Source: Treponema_C sp050937815 (GTDB lineage: Bacteria > Spirochaetota > Spirochaetia > Treponematales > Treponemataceae). From it: DNA of 64,000 bases. Positions 23,680 to 32,324 of the stretch are shown piece by piece. How positions within the stretch are numbered: position 1 is the first letter of the stretch; every line of letters starts with the position of its first letter. The stretch spans positions 1 to 64,000 of the forward strand of contig NZ_JACDIJ010000001.1 of NCBI RefSeq assembly GCF_050937815.1. Direction: 5' to 3'. The notes beneath the pieces were generated by a model that saw only the letters and a list, made by a program, of their open reading frames with translations, had not been told where the DNA came from and did not search any database. The position numbers and the translations under genes were made by a program.

Positions 23680-25578
23680 ATGAAAAAAACATGTTTTATG
23701 AAAAATTTTGTATGTATCATATGTACCGCTTTTTTGATTTTTACAACCGTATCCTGCGGTAAATCAAAATTAAAAAACGGAACCTATACGGCTTCCGTTT
23801 ACGGTAATAATGATTACATAAATGTACAAACGGTTTTTAGTGCAGGTAAAATTGCTTCGGTTAAGGTTTTACAACATTCCGAAACACGTTTTATCGGAGA
23901 TTTTGCAATTGACACGATATCAAAAGATATTGTGGATTATCAAACGGTAAATGCGGATACTGTAAGCGGAGCGACGGTTACAAGTGCTGCGCTTAAAGCT
24001 GCCGTTCAACAATGTATTACAGATGCCGGCGGCGATATATCCGCTTTTAATAAACCCGTTCCGCCAAAGGGAACTAAAAAAGATACGGTTACTGTAGAAA
24101 AAGCCGATATCATTGTAGTCGGTTCCGGCGGTGCCGGATTATCCGCTGCCGTAACCGCAGCCGAAGGCGGTGCAAGCGTTATCGTTATAGAAAAAATGCC
24201 CGTTATAGGCGGCAATACGATTCGCTGTGCAAGTGCGTTTAATACTGCAGATCCTGAATTGCAAAAGCTTTTACCGATGACGGACACATTAAAAAAAGCG
24301 GTTCTTAAAGCTATCAATGAAAAACCCGTACATACGGCTCACGCACAACTTATAAAGGACGTAAAAGCAAAATATGATTTATATATATCGTCGGGAACGT
24401 CTACACTTTTTGATTGTCCCGAATGGCATGCTTTACAAACCTTTAACGGCGGCGATAAGGTAGCGGATGTTGCATTGATACGAAAATACACTGAAAATAC
24501 GTTGGATACCCTGCATTGGATGGAAAGTTTGGGTATGCCTGTGCGCAAAAAGGTAAGTCAGGGTGCCGGTGCATTGTGGCAAAGAACACATCAGATGGAT
24601 TCGCCTGCGGGAACGGGTATTATAGGTCCTTTATATGAAGCGGCCGTAAAAATGAATATTCCGATTATAACAAATATGCGCGCCGATAAGCTGATTGTCG
24701 AAAACGATAGAATAACGGGCGTTCATGCAGTCGATAAATTCGGCAGCGAGTATACGTATATGGCCTCCAAAGCCGTTATCCTTGCTACGGGCGGATACGC
24801 CAATAATAAAGAAATGCGTCAAAAATCAAATCCCGGTTTAACGCCCGATATGGTATCCACTAATCAGCCCGGTACGACAGGCGACGGTATTGTTATGGCC
24901 CTTGAAATCGGTGCGGGTACTACGGGTATGAACTACGTTCAAACCTATCCTCTTGCAACTCCTCGAACCGGTACATTGCAAGGGCGCGCACGTAAAATGT
25001 CCGGTCTTGACAATGTGATTAATGTCAATAAAGAAGGCAAGCGTTTTGTCAATGAAGATGCCCGCCGAGACGCTTTTGTAGCTGCAATTAAAAAACAAAC
25101 GGACGGTATGTGTTATGATATCAATGATTCAAGCATCGTAGAAGTAAAGAATTCTTTTAACGAAAACGTTGAAACCTTGGTTGCCTTAGGACGCATTTAC
25201 AAAGCCGATACCTTAGCCGCCTTGGAAGAACAACTAAAAATGCCGGAAGGCAGTTTACAAAAAACGGTTTCCGAATATAACCGAATGGTAGCGGCAAAAA
25301 CCGATCCGGAATTCGGCCGCAAACTTTTTGCAAATCCGATTGAAAAACCTCCGTTTTATGCAACACCGCGCGCCCCTTCTATTCATCATACGATGGGAGG
25401 CCTGACGATTAATACCGACGCACAAGTATTGGATACATCCGGAAAGGTCATCAAAGGTTTGTATGCGGCCGGTGAAGTAACCGGCGGAATACACGGTTCG
25501 AATCGCTTGGGCGGCAATGCGACTGCCGATGTACTTACCTTCGGCCGTATCGCAGCTAAAGCGGTTTTGAAAAACTGA
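23680..25578 (+). CDS. Lipoprotein flavocytochrome-type fumarate reductase (FMN-binding and FAD domains)
   Basis: 632 residues. A lipoprotein signal with the lipobox ending at Cys26 (TVSC) anchors it in the membrane facing the periplasm. Residues about 35-115 are an FMN-binding domain with the DTVSGAT motif where ApbE attaches FMN through threonine. Residues about 140-630 are a FAD-dependent flavoprotein: VVGSGGAGLSAAVTAA, the HTMGGL motif and GLYAAGEVTGGIHGSNRLGGNATADVLTFG at the end. It belongs to the fumarate/urocanate/acrylate reductase family; the substrate cannot be settled by eye. There are no haem motifs, so electrons must come from a quinol-linked or flavin donor. The strong AGGAG and its own promoter are clear. 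Confidence 0.88.
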   Translation: MKKTCFMKNFVCIICTAFLIFTTVSCGKSKLKNGTYTASVYGNNDYINVQTVFSAGKIASVKVLQHSETRFIGDFAIDTISKDIVDYQTVNADTVSGATVTSAALKAAVQQCITDAGGDISAFNKPVPPKGTKKDTVTVEKADIIVVGSGGAGLSAAVTAAEGGASVIVIEKMPVIGGNTIRCASAFNTADPELQKLLPMTDTLKKAVLKAINEKPVHTAHAQLIKDVKAKYDLYISSGTSTLFDCPEWHALQTFNGGDKVADVALIRKYTENTLDTLHWMESLGMPVRKKVSQGAGALWQRTHQMDSPAGTGIIGPLYEAAVKMNIPIITNMRADKLIVENDRITGVHAVDKFGSEYTYMASKAVILATGGYANNKEMRQKSNPGLTPDMVSTNQPGTTGDGIVMALEIGAGTTGMNYVQTYPLATPRTGTLQGRARKMSGLDNVINVNKEGKRFVNEDARRDAFVAAIKKQTDGMCYDINDSSIVEVKNSFNENVETLVALGRIYKADTLAALEEQLKMPEGSLQKTVSEYNRMVAAKTDPEFGRKLFANPIEKPPFYATPRAPSIHHTMGGLTINTDAQVLDTSGKVIKGLYAAGEVTGGIHGSNRLGGNATADVLTFGRIAAKAVLKN

Positions 25579-25612
25579 ACCGGCATGTTCGAAAACACGG
25601 CTTTTTTCCTAC

Positions 25613-25641
25613 TTGCAAACCTTTGCAATATTTGCTATAGT
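25613..25641 (+). promoter_or_regulatory. rpsF operon promoter with the same palindromic operator
   Basis: TTGCAA (25613-25618), 17-base spacer, TATAGT (25636-25641). The palindrome TTGCAAACCTTTGCAA at 25613-25628 is identical to that at 23590-23605. The 60-base leader up to rpsF contains a C/G-rich segment AACCCCTTGGGGCGGG that may fold. Confidence 0.75.
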
Positions 25642-25704
25642 ATATGCACTAAACCCCTTGGGGCGGGTTTTTTAACCTGCTTCCAAAGACCGTAAGGAGT
25701 ATAC

Positions 25705-25986
25705 ATGAGAAAGTACGAATTGATGACAATCTTTCCGTTGGAAGAAGATTTGTCGAAAAGCGGTATTGAAGCTGTGCGGCAAACGCTTGCTTCCTTCGGT
25801 GCCGAAATCCAAAGCGAAGAACCTTTTGGGGATCGCGATCTTACCTATGAAGTAAAAAAACGCAATAGAGGCCGTTTTGTTTTACTTAATATTAAAGTCA
25901 ATCCTGCAAAGATTATCGAAATTGACCGACAGTTTAAGCTGAATACAAACTTATTGAAATTTATGTTTGTACGGATTGACGAATAA
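25705..25986 (+). CDS. rpsF: Ribosomal protein S6
   Basis: 93 residues. MRKYELMTIFPLEEDLSK at the start and LTYEVKKRNRGRFVLLNIKVNPAKIIEIDRQFKLNTNLLKFMFVR match bS6. It binds S18 on the small-subunit platform. It begins the operon rpsF-ssb-rpsR-rplI-dnaB, with ssb nine bases downstream. AAGGAG precedes the ATG. Confidence 0.95.
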   Translation: MRKYELMTIFPLEEDLSKSGIEAVRQTLASFGAEIQSEEPFGDRDLTYEVKKRNRGRFVLLNIKVNPAKIIEIDRQFKLNTNLLKFMFVRIDE

Positions 25987-25995
25987 GAGGGTTTT

Positions 25996-26481
25996 ATGAC
26001 TGACCTTAATCACGTTATGCTGATCGGACGGCTTACCCGCGATGCCGAATTAAAATACACTGCAAACGGTTTTGCCATATCCAATTTTTCCATAGCGGTA
26101 AATCGCCGCCGTAAAAACGGCGAACAGTGGGTCGAAGAAGCCAATTTCTTTGATATTACCTTGTACGGAAAATCGGCGGAAAGTCTTAAGCAGTATTTGA
26201 TAAAAGGAAAGCAAATCGCCGTAGACGGTGAACTTCGCCAAGACCGCTGGGAACAAGACGGTCAGCCTCGCAGCAGAGTGGTTATAGCCGCCAATAATGT
26301 ACAGCTTTTAGGCGGCGGCTCGGCTTCCGGTTCGGGTTCATACAATGCCGGAGCAAAACCTTCTTATGATAAGCCCGCTTACAATGCGGATTATCCGGTA
26401 AAAAATGAAGGCCCCAACTACGACAATCCTCCCGTTTACGGCGGCAACGAAGCCGATTTTCCCGAGGATATTCCGTTTTAA
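25996..26481 (+). CDS. ssb: Single-stranded DNA-binding protein
   Basis: 161 residues. OB-fold with LNHVMLIGRLTRDAELKYTANGFAISNFSIAVNRR, EANFFDITLYGKSAESLKQYLIKGKQIAVDGELRQDRWEQDG; then a Gly/Ser/Tyr-rich linker and the acidic tip DFPEDIPF, which recruits replication proteins. It is a standard bacterial SSB, coded in the rpsF operon as in many bacteria. Confidence 0.95.
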   Translation: MTDLNHVMLIGRLTRDAELKYTANGFAISNFSIAVNRRRKNGEQWVEEANFFDITLYGKSAESLKQYLIKGKQIAVDGELRQDRWEQDGQPRSRVVIAANNVQLLGGGSASGSGSYNAGAKPSYDKPAYNADYPVKNEGPNYDNPPVYGGNEADFPEDIPF

Positions 26482-26503
26482 CTAATTATTATAGGAGATT
26501 ATT

Positions 26504-26857
26504 ATGTCTGATGAAATGAATACAAATAGCGAAACAATGGATCAAGACGATTTAAAAGAAGATGTTATAACCGAAGAGCAAATGAATGCCGCAATGCGTG
26601 ACGACGGCCGCGACGGAGAAGACCGCAACGGACGTGCAAAGGGAAAACAGTTTTTCCGCAAAAAGGTATGCCGCTTTTGTGCCAATAAGGTGAAAATCGA
26701 TTATAAAGACCCCGATGCATTGCGCCGTTTTACAACCGAACGCGGCAAAATTCTTCCGCGCCGCATAACCGGTACTTGTGCAAAACATCAGCGCCGTTTG
26801 GCTTTGGAAATAAAACGCGCGCGTTCTATTTGTTTATTGCCCTTTGTTGCCGACTGA
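26504..26857 (+). CDS. rpsR: Ribosomal protein S18 with an acidic N-terminal extension
   Basis: 117 residues, against about 75-80 for a typical bS18. The core is FFRKKVCRFCANKVKIDYKDPDALRRFTTERGKILPRRITGTCAKHQRRLALEIKRARSICLLPFV. The first 42 or so residues are an acidic Asp/Glu/Asn-rich tail (ETMDQDDLKEDVITEEQ, RDDGRDGEDRNGRA) before the basic core. The strong AGGAG at 26493 and the lack of a later ATG support this start. It partners S6 in the ribosome platform. Confidence 0.93.
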   Translation: MSDEMNTNSETMDQDDLKEDVITEEQMNAAMRDDGRDGEDRNGRAKGKQFFRKKVCRFCANKVKIDYKDPDALRRFTTERGKILPRRITGTCAKHQRRLALEIKRARSICLLPFVAD

Positions 26858-26966
26858 TTCGCATAATCGTGACAAATCGATTCGGCTGTGTTTTTGCAGC
26901 CGCATAATTTTAACGGAACGATCCCACTCCTGGTAACGTTTCCGTTTATTGTATAGGAGCTTGATA

Positions 26967-27623
26967 ATGAAAGTAATTTTAAATGAAGATGTAAAATACC
27001 TCGGTGAAATGGGCGATGTAAAAACCGTTGCAAACGGTTATGCACGAAATTATTTGTTTCCCCGTTCTCTTGCCCTTCCGTATAACGATGTTACGGTTGC
27101 ATGGTTCGACAGCCGCAAAGAAGAAATAGAAGCGCGCAAACAGGCAAAACGCGCCGATTCGGCCAGTTTAAAAGAAAAACTTACGGCTTATACGCTTACT
27201 ATTGTTATGACCGCAGGTCCTAACGGAAAGCTTTACGGTGCCGTTACGGCGCAAACGGTTGCCGACGCTTTGGCAAAAGACGGATTTGAAATTGAACGCA
27301 AGCGTATCGACGTCCCCGGTGTAACGATAAAAAGTGTGGGAAAATATACCGTTACAGTGCGTTTATATGAAGCCGAAACGGCGGAAATTCCTCTTATTGT
27401 AGAAGCACAAAAAGAACCCGAAGCGGCTTCATCCTCTAAAGCAAAAAGCCCCAAAAAAGACCGACGGTCTTTTGATGCAGCCGCAGCCGATTCGACATCG
27501 GCACAAGATTCTACTTCAGCCGAAGAATCATCGGCTGAGCCGGCCGCCGGCGAAACTGCGGACAGTGCAAATAACGAAACGGACGAAGAAAAAACCGATA
27601 TCGATACCGATCAAGGAGAATAA
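26967..27623 (+). CDS. rplI: Ribosomal protein L9 with a long acidic C-terminal extension
   Basis: 218 residues, against about 150 usually. The canonical start MKVILNEDVKYLGEMGDVKTVANGYARNYLFPR sets the ATG at 26967, with a weak GGAG upstream. The connecting helix and the C-terminal domain (LYGAVTAQTVADAL) follow to about residue 148. From about 150 to 218 there is a tail of Ser, Ala, Glu and Asp with KSPKKD and repeats such as STSAQDSTSAEESSAE. The dnaB gene begins two bases after the stop. Confidence 0.93.
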   Translation: MKVILNEDVKYLGEMGDVKTVANGYARNYLFPRSLALPYNDVTVAWFDSRKEEIEARKQAKRADSASLKEKLTAYTLTIVMTAGPNGKLYGAVTAQTVADALAKDGFEIERKRIDVPGVTIKSVGKYTVTVRLYEAETAEIPLIVEAQKEPEAASSSKAKSPKKDRRSFDAAAADSTSAQDSTSAEESSAEPAAGETADSANNETDEEKTDIDTDQGE

Positions 27624-27625
27624 AG

Positions 27626-28969
27626 TTGGCATCTCTCAAGGATAAGGTTCCTCCCCATAATCTTGAGGCCGAACAAGCCGCTTTAGGAGCCTTGCTCCTT
27701 GATTGGGATGCCGTCGGAACTGCAATACGTTTTTTGCGTCCCGAACGCTTTTATTCGCTTCAAAACCAAAAAATATTCGCCGCGATACTTAAATTATATA
27801 ATGAAGGTGTACGCGGCGATTTGATTACCCTTATCGAAAAATTGCGTTCCGAAGGCGAACTTGAAGCCGCCGGCGGCCCTGCCTATATCACTTCTTTAAC
27901 CGACACGGTAGCAACCAGCGCGAATATAGAATACTATGCACAAATCGTTTTCGATCAAGCTATCAGACGCGATTTAATCAGAATTTCGGCGGAAGTTGTC
28001 GCTCAATCTCATAATGAAACCGTAGGCAGCCGTGCCGTTTTGGAAGACGCACAACGAAAAATTTTCGAACTTACCGATTTAAATACCGTTCATTCTTCCG
28101 TTTCCATACAGGATTTGGTTACCGATGCGATAGACCGAATTCAAAAATTGTATGCGGATAAAAAAGCATATACGGGTATTCCTTCCGGCTTAACCGACTT
28201 GGACAAATTAACCAGCGGCTTTCAGCCTTCGGAATTGGTTATTATCGGAGCGCGCCCTTCTATCGGAAAAACGGCAATGGCTCTTTCGATGGTTCAGCAT
28301 ATAGCGATTTCCAATAAAGTATGCACGGCTTTTTTTTCGCTTGAAATGTCGAATATGCAGATAATTATGCGCCTTTTAGCCCAAGAATCGGGTATAGCTT
28401 CGGAGCGCATCCGTACCGGCTATTTACGCCAATCGGATTTTTCAAAACTGCAAGATGCGGCGGGTAAAATATACGATGCCCCTCTGTATATTGTCGATAC
28501 TCCGAATATGAAACTTTTGGATTTACGTGCTATGGCGCGCCGTCTTAGGGCGCAAAAAAAAGTTGAAATTATCTTTATCGACTATATAACACTGATTCAA
28601 AGTGAAAATACCTTAATTCCGCGCCATGAACAAATTGCCGAGATTTCGCGGTCACTAAAAAGTTTAGCGCGCGAACTCGGTATACCCGTTGTCGTCTTGT
28701 CGCAAGTTCGCCGCGATGCCGAAAACAAACAGCCGAACCTTTCCGATTTACGCGAATCGGGGTCTATAGAACAGGACGCCGACGTTGTTATGTTTATACA
28801 CCGCGACAGAACGGATAAAAAAGAAGCTTCGGACGACGATACCGAAAAGGGAATAGAAACGGAATTGATTTTGGCAAAACAGAGAAACGGACCTACCGGG
28901 CTTGTAAAAATTTTATTCCAGCCGACATATACCAGATTTGTAAATGCCGACTTTTCGGAACACCGGTAA
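27626..28969 (+). CDS. dnaB: Replicative DNA helicase
   Basis: 447 residues. N-terminal domain with PHNLEAEQAALGALLLD; RecA-like domain with Walker A (GARPSIGKTAMAL), FFSLEMSNMQ and Walker B (IIFIDYITLI). It is a standard DnaB, hexameric and moving 5' to 3' at the fork. The start is TTG at 27626, with AGGAG at 27614-27618; there is no suitable ATG. It is last in the rpsF operon and converges with the propeller protein gene at 28999. Confidence 0.95.
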   Translation: MASLKDKVPPHNLEAEQAALGALLLDWDAVGTAIRFLRPERFYSLQNQKIFAAILKLYNEGVRGDLITLIEKLRSEGELEAAGGPAYITSLTDTVATSANIEYYAQIVFDQAIRRDLIRISAEVVAQSHNETVGSRAVLEDAQRKIFELTDLNTVHSSVSIQDLVTDAIDRIQKLYADKKAYTGIPSGLTDLDKLTSGFQPSELVIIGARPSIGKTAMALSMVQHIAISNKVCTAFFSLEMSNMQIIMRLLAQESGIASERIRTGYLRQSDFSKLQDAAGKIYDAPLYIVDTPNMKLLDLRAMARRLRAQKKVEIIFIDYITLIQSENTLIPRHEQIAEISRSLKSLARELGIPVVVLSQVRRDAENKQPNLSDLRESGSIEQDADVVMFIHRDRTDKKEASDDDTEKGIETELILAKQRNGPTGLVKILFQPTYTRFVNADFSEHR

Positions 28970-28998
28970 TTTATCGCACAATTTAAAAATCAAACTAT

Positions 28999-30948
28999 TT
29001 AAAATTCAAGCCATTCTCCGTCGACGGTTATATACCAATTTTTATACAATTGCTTTGTGTCGGCATCGTACCACGATATGCTCCCGTCTTTGTTCAATAC
29101 GGCCAGTACCGAATCCGTTCCGGTAATTTTTACGGGTAAAGATGCGGTACGTTCCAAAAGCGTATCTTTATTTTCGGCGATATTGTATGCATGGATTTGC
29201 GTTTTTCCGATATTGGTAAATAAAGTGCCGTTTTTTACCCATGTAAAGGCATTGTTGTCTTCATCCGCCCATTTAAAAATCGTTTTATATTGTTTTGTTT
29301 CGGGGAAAAAAGCGAATATTTCGGTTTTTCCCGCCGAAGATGCCGCTGTAAGAGAAACACCGTATACGGGGCCTTTTTTAGAATCGTCTTGCGAAAGCGA
29401 AAACATAATATCGATTCCGTCCATAAGGGCTGTTGTTTCTTTTGTAGACGGATCTATTTGTATAAGGGGTGTTTTAGGATGGGCGGCGGAACTTTTTGCC
29501 GCATATAATTGCTCCGGAGTATATAAGAGAACATCCTGAATACCCGTACCGTTGTAGGGCTGTGTCATTGTACCCGTTTGTAAATCGTATATTTTAACCT
29601 TTGTATTTCCTTCAATCATTACCAGTTTATCGTAATATACGTGAAGTACTTGCAGCGGCTGTGCAGGCGTAAAAAGCGTTTTCGCAGGTTTTCCTTCGGA
29701 TACAAGCTGGACGCTTTTTTTAGTATTTTTTGACCACAAAATAAGATTGTCACGATACGGCTCCATATTGGTTTGATTTATGCCGGAAAAAAGCGAATAA
29801 ACGGTACCTTCTTCATACGAGGCTTTAAAAAGCATTTTTTCGGTTAAAAAATAAAAGAAATTTTCTTTGCGGGCAATATCGCATATTTTATCGTATATCC
29901 GTTTTGAAATTTGCATTGCCTGCGTTATTTGTGAATCGGCTTCGGCGCTTAGCGTATACAATTGCCCGTTTTTGGTACCGATATATATATTGTTGCCGTT
30001 TTTTATTGCAAGGACCGGAACTTCTTTTTGCGGAAGAAAAAAAGTTTTGACGATTTGCGGCGACTGCTTAATATAACCGTTTTCAACTTCAAGCATCTTT
30101 AGATACAGATTTTTTCCGCTTATATCAAGATAATACAAGTTCGTATCCGAAACAGAGGTGCATAACAAAGCTTTTTTTTCGGGTACAAAGGCGGCTTTTT
30201 CTCCGGTATCCGATCGGAAAACATAGATACTGCCGTTTTTTACTCCGGCAAAAAGAATATTATTATAAAATAAACAATTTTGATGCAGGTTTTGTTCTAT
30301 GGAAAAGCGGGCTTTTTGCTTTCCGCTTCGCAAATCCGTATAGATAAGAGAACCCAATGCCGAGTACATTATGCATGTGTTTTCACTGGGACTTGTCAGT
30401 GCAAAACCGACGGCAGCGGCTTGTTCCTTTATTTTATGCTGCACAAGTTCACCGTTTTGTGCATTAAAACAGAGTATGCCGTCCATATTCGACATACCTA
30501 CAAGCACATAATTTCCTTTTGCCGAATAATTCAAGCTAGCCGGCGGGGCATTTAAACGTTTTGCGAATTTTCTTTTTTGCGAATGCCAATCCCATACCGA
30601 TAAGCGATTGAGCGCGAAGCCGTCCGTTTCATAAATTGCAATTTCCTTACCGTTGGGGTGAACCGCCATAAGTTTTATTTGATTATCCGAAAATTGAAAA
30701 TGCTCTCCCGATTCAATGTCCGTCCATTTGATAATAAAACCGTCTTCGCCGGCCGTAAATACGGGTAAAAAATGATTGTCGGAATCCCGTGAGGATTGCG
30801 GCATTTGCACTGCCGCGGTAAGAGCTCCGCTATGCGGATGGGATGACATATGTACTTGTGCATATAAAAGGCAAAAAAAACTTTGTACAATAAGTCCCGC
30901 ACATACATACCGGAGCTTTCGCATTTTCGTATAAAAAAAATTGTTCAT
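28999..30948 (-). CDS. Exported WD40-like beta-propeller protein
   Basis: 649 residues. A signal peptide lies at residues about 9-30 (LRYVCAGLIVQSFFCLLYAQ). The rest looks like a beta-propeller with weak WD40-type repeats: VFTAGEDGFIIKWTDIESG, KEIAIYETDGFALNRLSVWDWHSQKRKF, NYVLVGMSNMDGILCFNAQNGELVQ, and FAGVKNGSIYVFRSDTGEK. I recognise no specific function. It starts two bases after the rseP stop and is the last gene of the rpsB-rseP operon, a position held by a hypothetical protein in T. pallidum as I recall it. The second ATG, eight codons in, could be used instead. Confidence 0.7.
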   Translation of the reverse strand: MNNFFYTKMRKLRYVCAGLIVQSFFCLLYAQVHMSSHPHSGALTAAVQMPQSSRDSDNHFLPVFTAGEDGFIIKWTDIESGEHFQFSDNQIKLMAVHPNGKEIAIYETDGFALNRLSVWDWHSQKRKFAKRLNAPPASLNYSAKGNYVLVGMSNMDGILCFNAQNGELVQHKIKEQAAAVGFALTSPSENTCIMYSALGSLIYTDLRSGKQKARFSIEQNLHQNCLFYNNILFAGVKNGSIYVFRSDTGEKAAFVPEKKALLCTSVSDTNLYYLDISGKNLYLKMLEVENGYIKQSPQIVKTFFLPQKEVPVLAIKNGNNIYIGTKNGQLYTLSAEADSQITQAMQISKRIYDKICDIARKENFFYFLTEKMLFKASYEEGTVYSLFSGINQTNMEPYRDNLILWSKNTKKSVQLVSEGKPAKTLFTPAQPLQVLHVYYDKLVMIEGNTKVKIYDLQTGTMTQPYNGTGIQDVLLYTPEQLYAAKSSAAHPKTPLIQIDPSTKETTALMDGIDIMFSLSQDDSKKGPVYGVSLTAASSAGKTEIFAFFPETKQYKTIFKWADEDNNAFTWVKNGTLFTNIGKTQIHAYNIAENKDTLLERTASLPVKITGTDSVLAVLNKDGSISWYDADTKQLYKNWYITVDGEWLEF

Positions 30949-30950
30949 AA

Positions 30951-32324
30951 TTATTGACCTTGTAAATGTTTAATAATACGGCTTATATCGGTAAACATAC
31001 CGAACATAAATATAACCGCTATAAAGGCGATTCCTATAAATTGAATTTTATAAAGGGTTTGCGGTTTTAAGCTTTTTTTTCGTATAAGTTCGACAAGCGC
31101 AAACACTATAAGGCCTCCGTCAAGAATCGGTACAGGCAAAAGGTTCATTAAAAACAGCGATATGCTGATAACGGCTAAAAAATTGCACACGGTGACAAGC
31201 CCGGCAAAAAAACCGACCGAAAACCCTTCTTTTGCCGTTTCGCCGAGCATAACGGTAATTCCGATAGGCCCGGAAACCGCTTGCTTTACGTCCACACCTT
31301 TAAATAACAATCCTATACTTTGCAGTGTTACACCCAAGAGTTTAAACGTTTCCTTTGTACCTTGAATAAAAGCCGGAAAAAACGAAAACGTTTTTGAGTG
31401 CACTTTTTCCGTTTGCCACTGTATGCCGTCTATAAGGGGAGTCTTTTCGGTAAGTTCGGTATTTTCGGGAACTGTCAGCTGTGCCGAAATCGTTTCGCCG
31501 TTGCGTTCGTACCGTATATGCGCATTGCGCACGCCTTTGAGCTGTGTGTATATGTCGATTGTATTATAGACGTTTTTACCGTTTATTTGAACGATACGGT
31601 CCCCGCTTTGTAAACCGGCGCGTGATGCCGGACTGTCCTCCGAAACAATGTGTGCAATAAGGGGATCGGTCCAGCTTACAATTCCTATTTTGCCGGCACC
31701 GGTGGCTTTGTCAAGTTCCGGAATAACGGTGTAATTTATAAAACCGCCGTTTCTTTCGACTTCGATATGCAGGGGCTTTTTTGCCGAAAGGGCTACGGTT
31801 TCGACTATATCGGAAAAATACCGAATCCGTGCACCGTTTATCGCCGTTATTTTATCTCCCGTCCGCAATCCGGCTTGAGCAGCCGCTCGGGAAGAGTCGG
31901 GGTATACTTCCGTTGCTAAAATTATTTTATTCGAGGATGTATAGTATTCATAACCGATCATTGCAACAAAAGACAGTGCGATAATTGCGGATACAAGATT
32001 GGCAAAGGGACCTGCGAAGGCAATACCTATGCGCTTTAAAGGATGTACCCCGTAAAACGAATCTTTTTCGGCCCGTATATAATCGAGCTTTTCGTCTATC
32101 GCTTTTTGAAAATCCTTTTCGCCTTTCATGCCGCAATAACCGCCGAAGGGAATAAGAGAAAGCCGGTAATCGGTGTCCTTTATGCGCTTGTGCAATAAAA
32201 CGGGACCCATACCGATTGAAAAACTTTCAACTTTTACGCCGAAAAGCCGTGCGACGGCAAAATGTCCGAGTTCATGAATAAAAATAATAATGCTTAAGCC
32301 TAACAGCCCGTATATGATAGTCAT
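30951..32324 (-). CDS. rseP: Site-2 intramembrane metalloprotease RseP
   Basis: 457 residues. The zinc-binding HExxH is in IIFIHELGHFAVARLFGVKVESFSIGMGP near the N-terminus, and the third ligand region is LLPVPILDGG near 400. Two PDZ domains lie between the first and last membrane helices (about 125-210 and 215-290: GLRTGDKITAINGARI, GLQSGDRIVQINGKNVYN). It cleaves transmembrane segments of anti-sigma or other regulatory proteins. Its ATG overlaps the end of dxr by four bases (32321-32324). Confidence 0.93.
   Translation of the reverse strand: MTIIYGLLGLSIIIFIHELGHFAVARLFGVKVESFSIGMGPVLLHKRIKDTDYRLSLIPFGGYCGMKGEKDFQKAIDEKLDYIRAEKDSFYGVHPLKRIGIAFAGPFANLVSAIIALSFVAMIGYEYYTSSNKIILATEVYPDSSRAAAQAGLRTGDKITAINGARIRYFSDIVETVALSAKKPLHIEVERNGGFINYTVIPELDKATGAGKIGIVSWTDPLIAHIVSEDSPASRAGLQSGDRIVQINGKNVYNTIDIYTQLKGVRNAHIRYERNGETISAQLTVPENTELTEKTPLIDGIQWQTEKVHSKTFSFFPAFIQGTKETFKLLGVTLQSIGLLFKGVDVKQAVSGPIGITVMLGETAKEGFSVGFFAGLVTVCNFLAVISISLFLMNLLPVPILDGGLIVFALVELIRKKSLKPQTLYKIQFIGIAFIAVIFMFGMFTDISRIIKHLQGQ

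Noticed and set aside
25672..25704. Riboswitch in the rpsF leader
   Set aside because: The leader has only a short C/G-rich fold (AACCCCTTGGGG) and is too short to hold a known aptamer; an S6/S18-binding element is possible but I cannot show it by eye.
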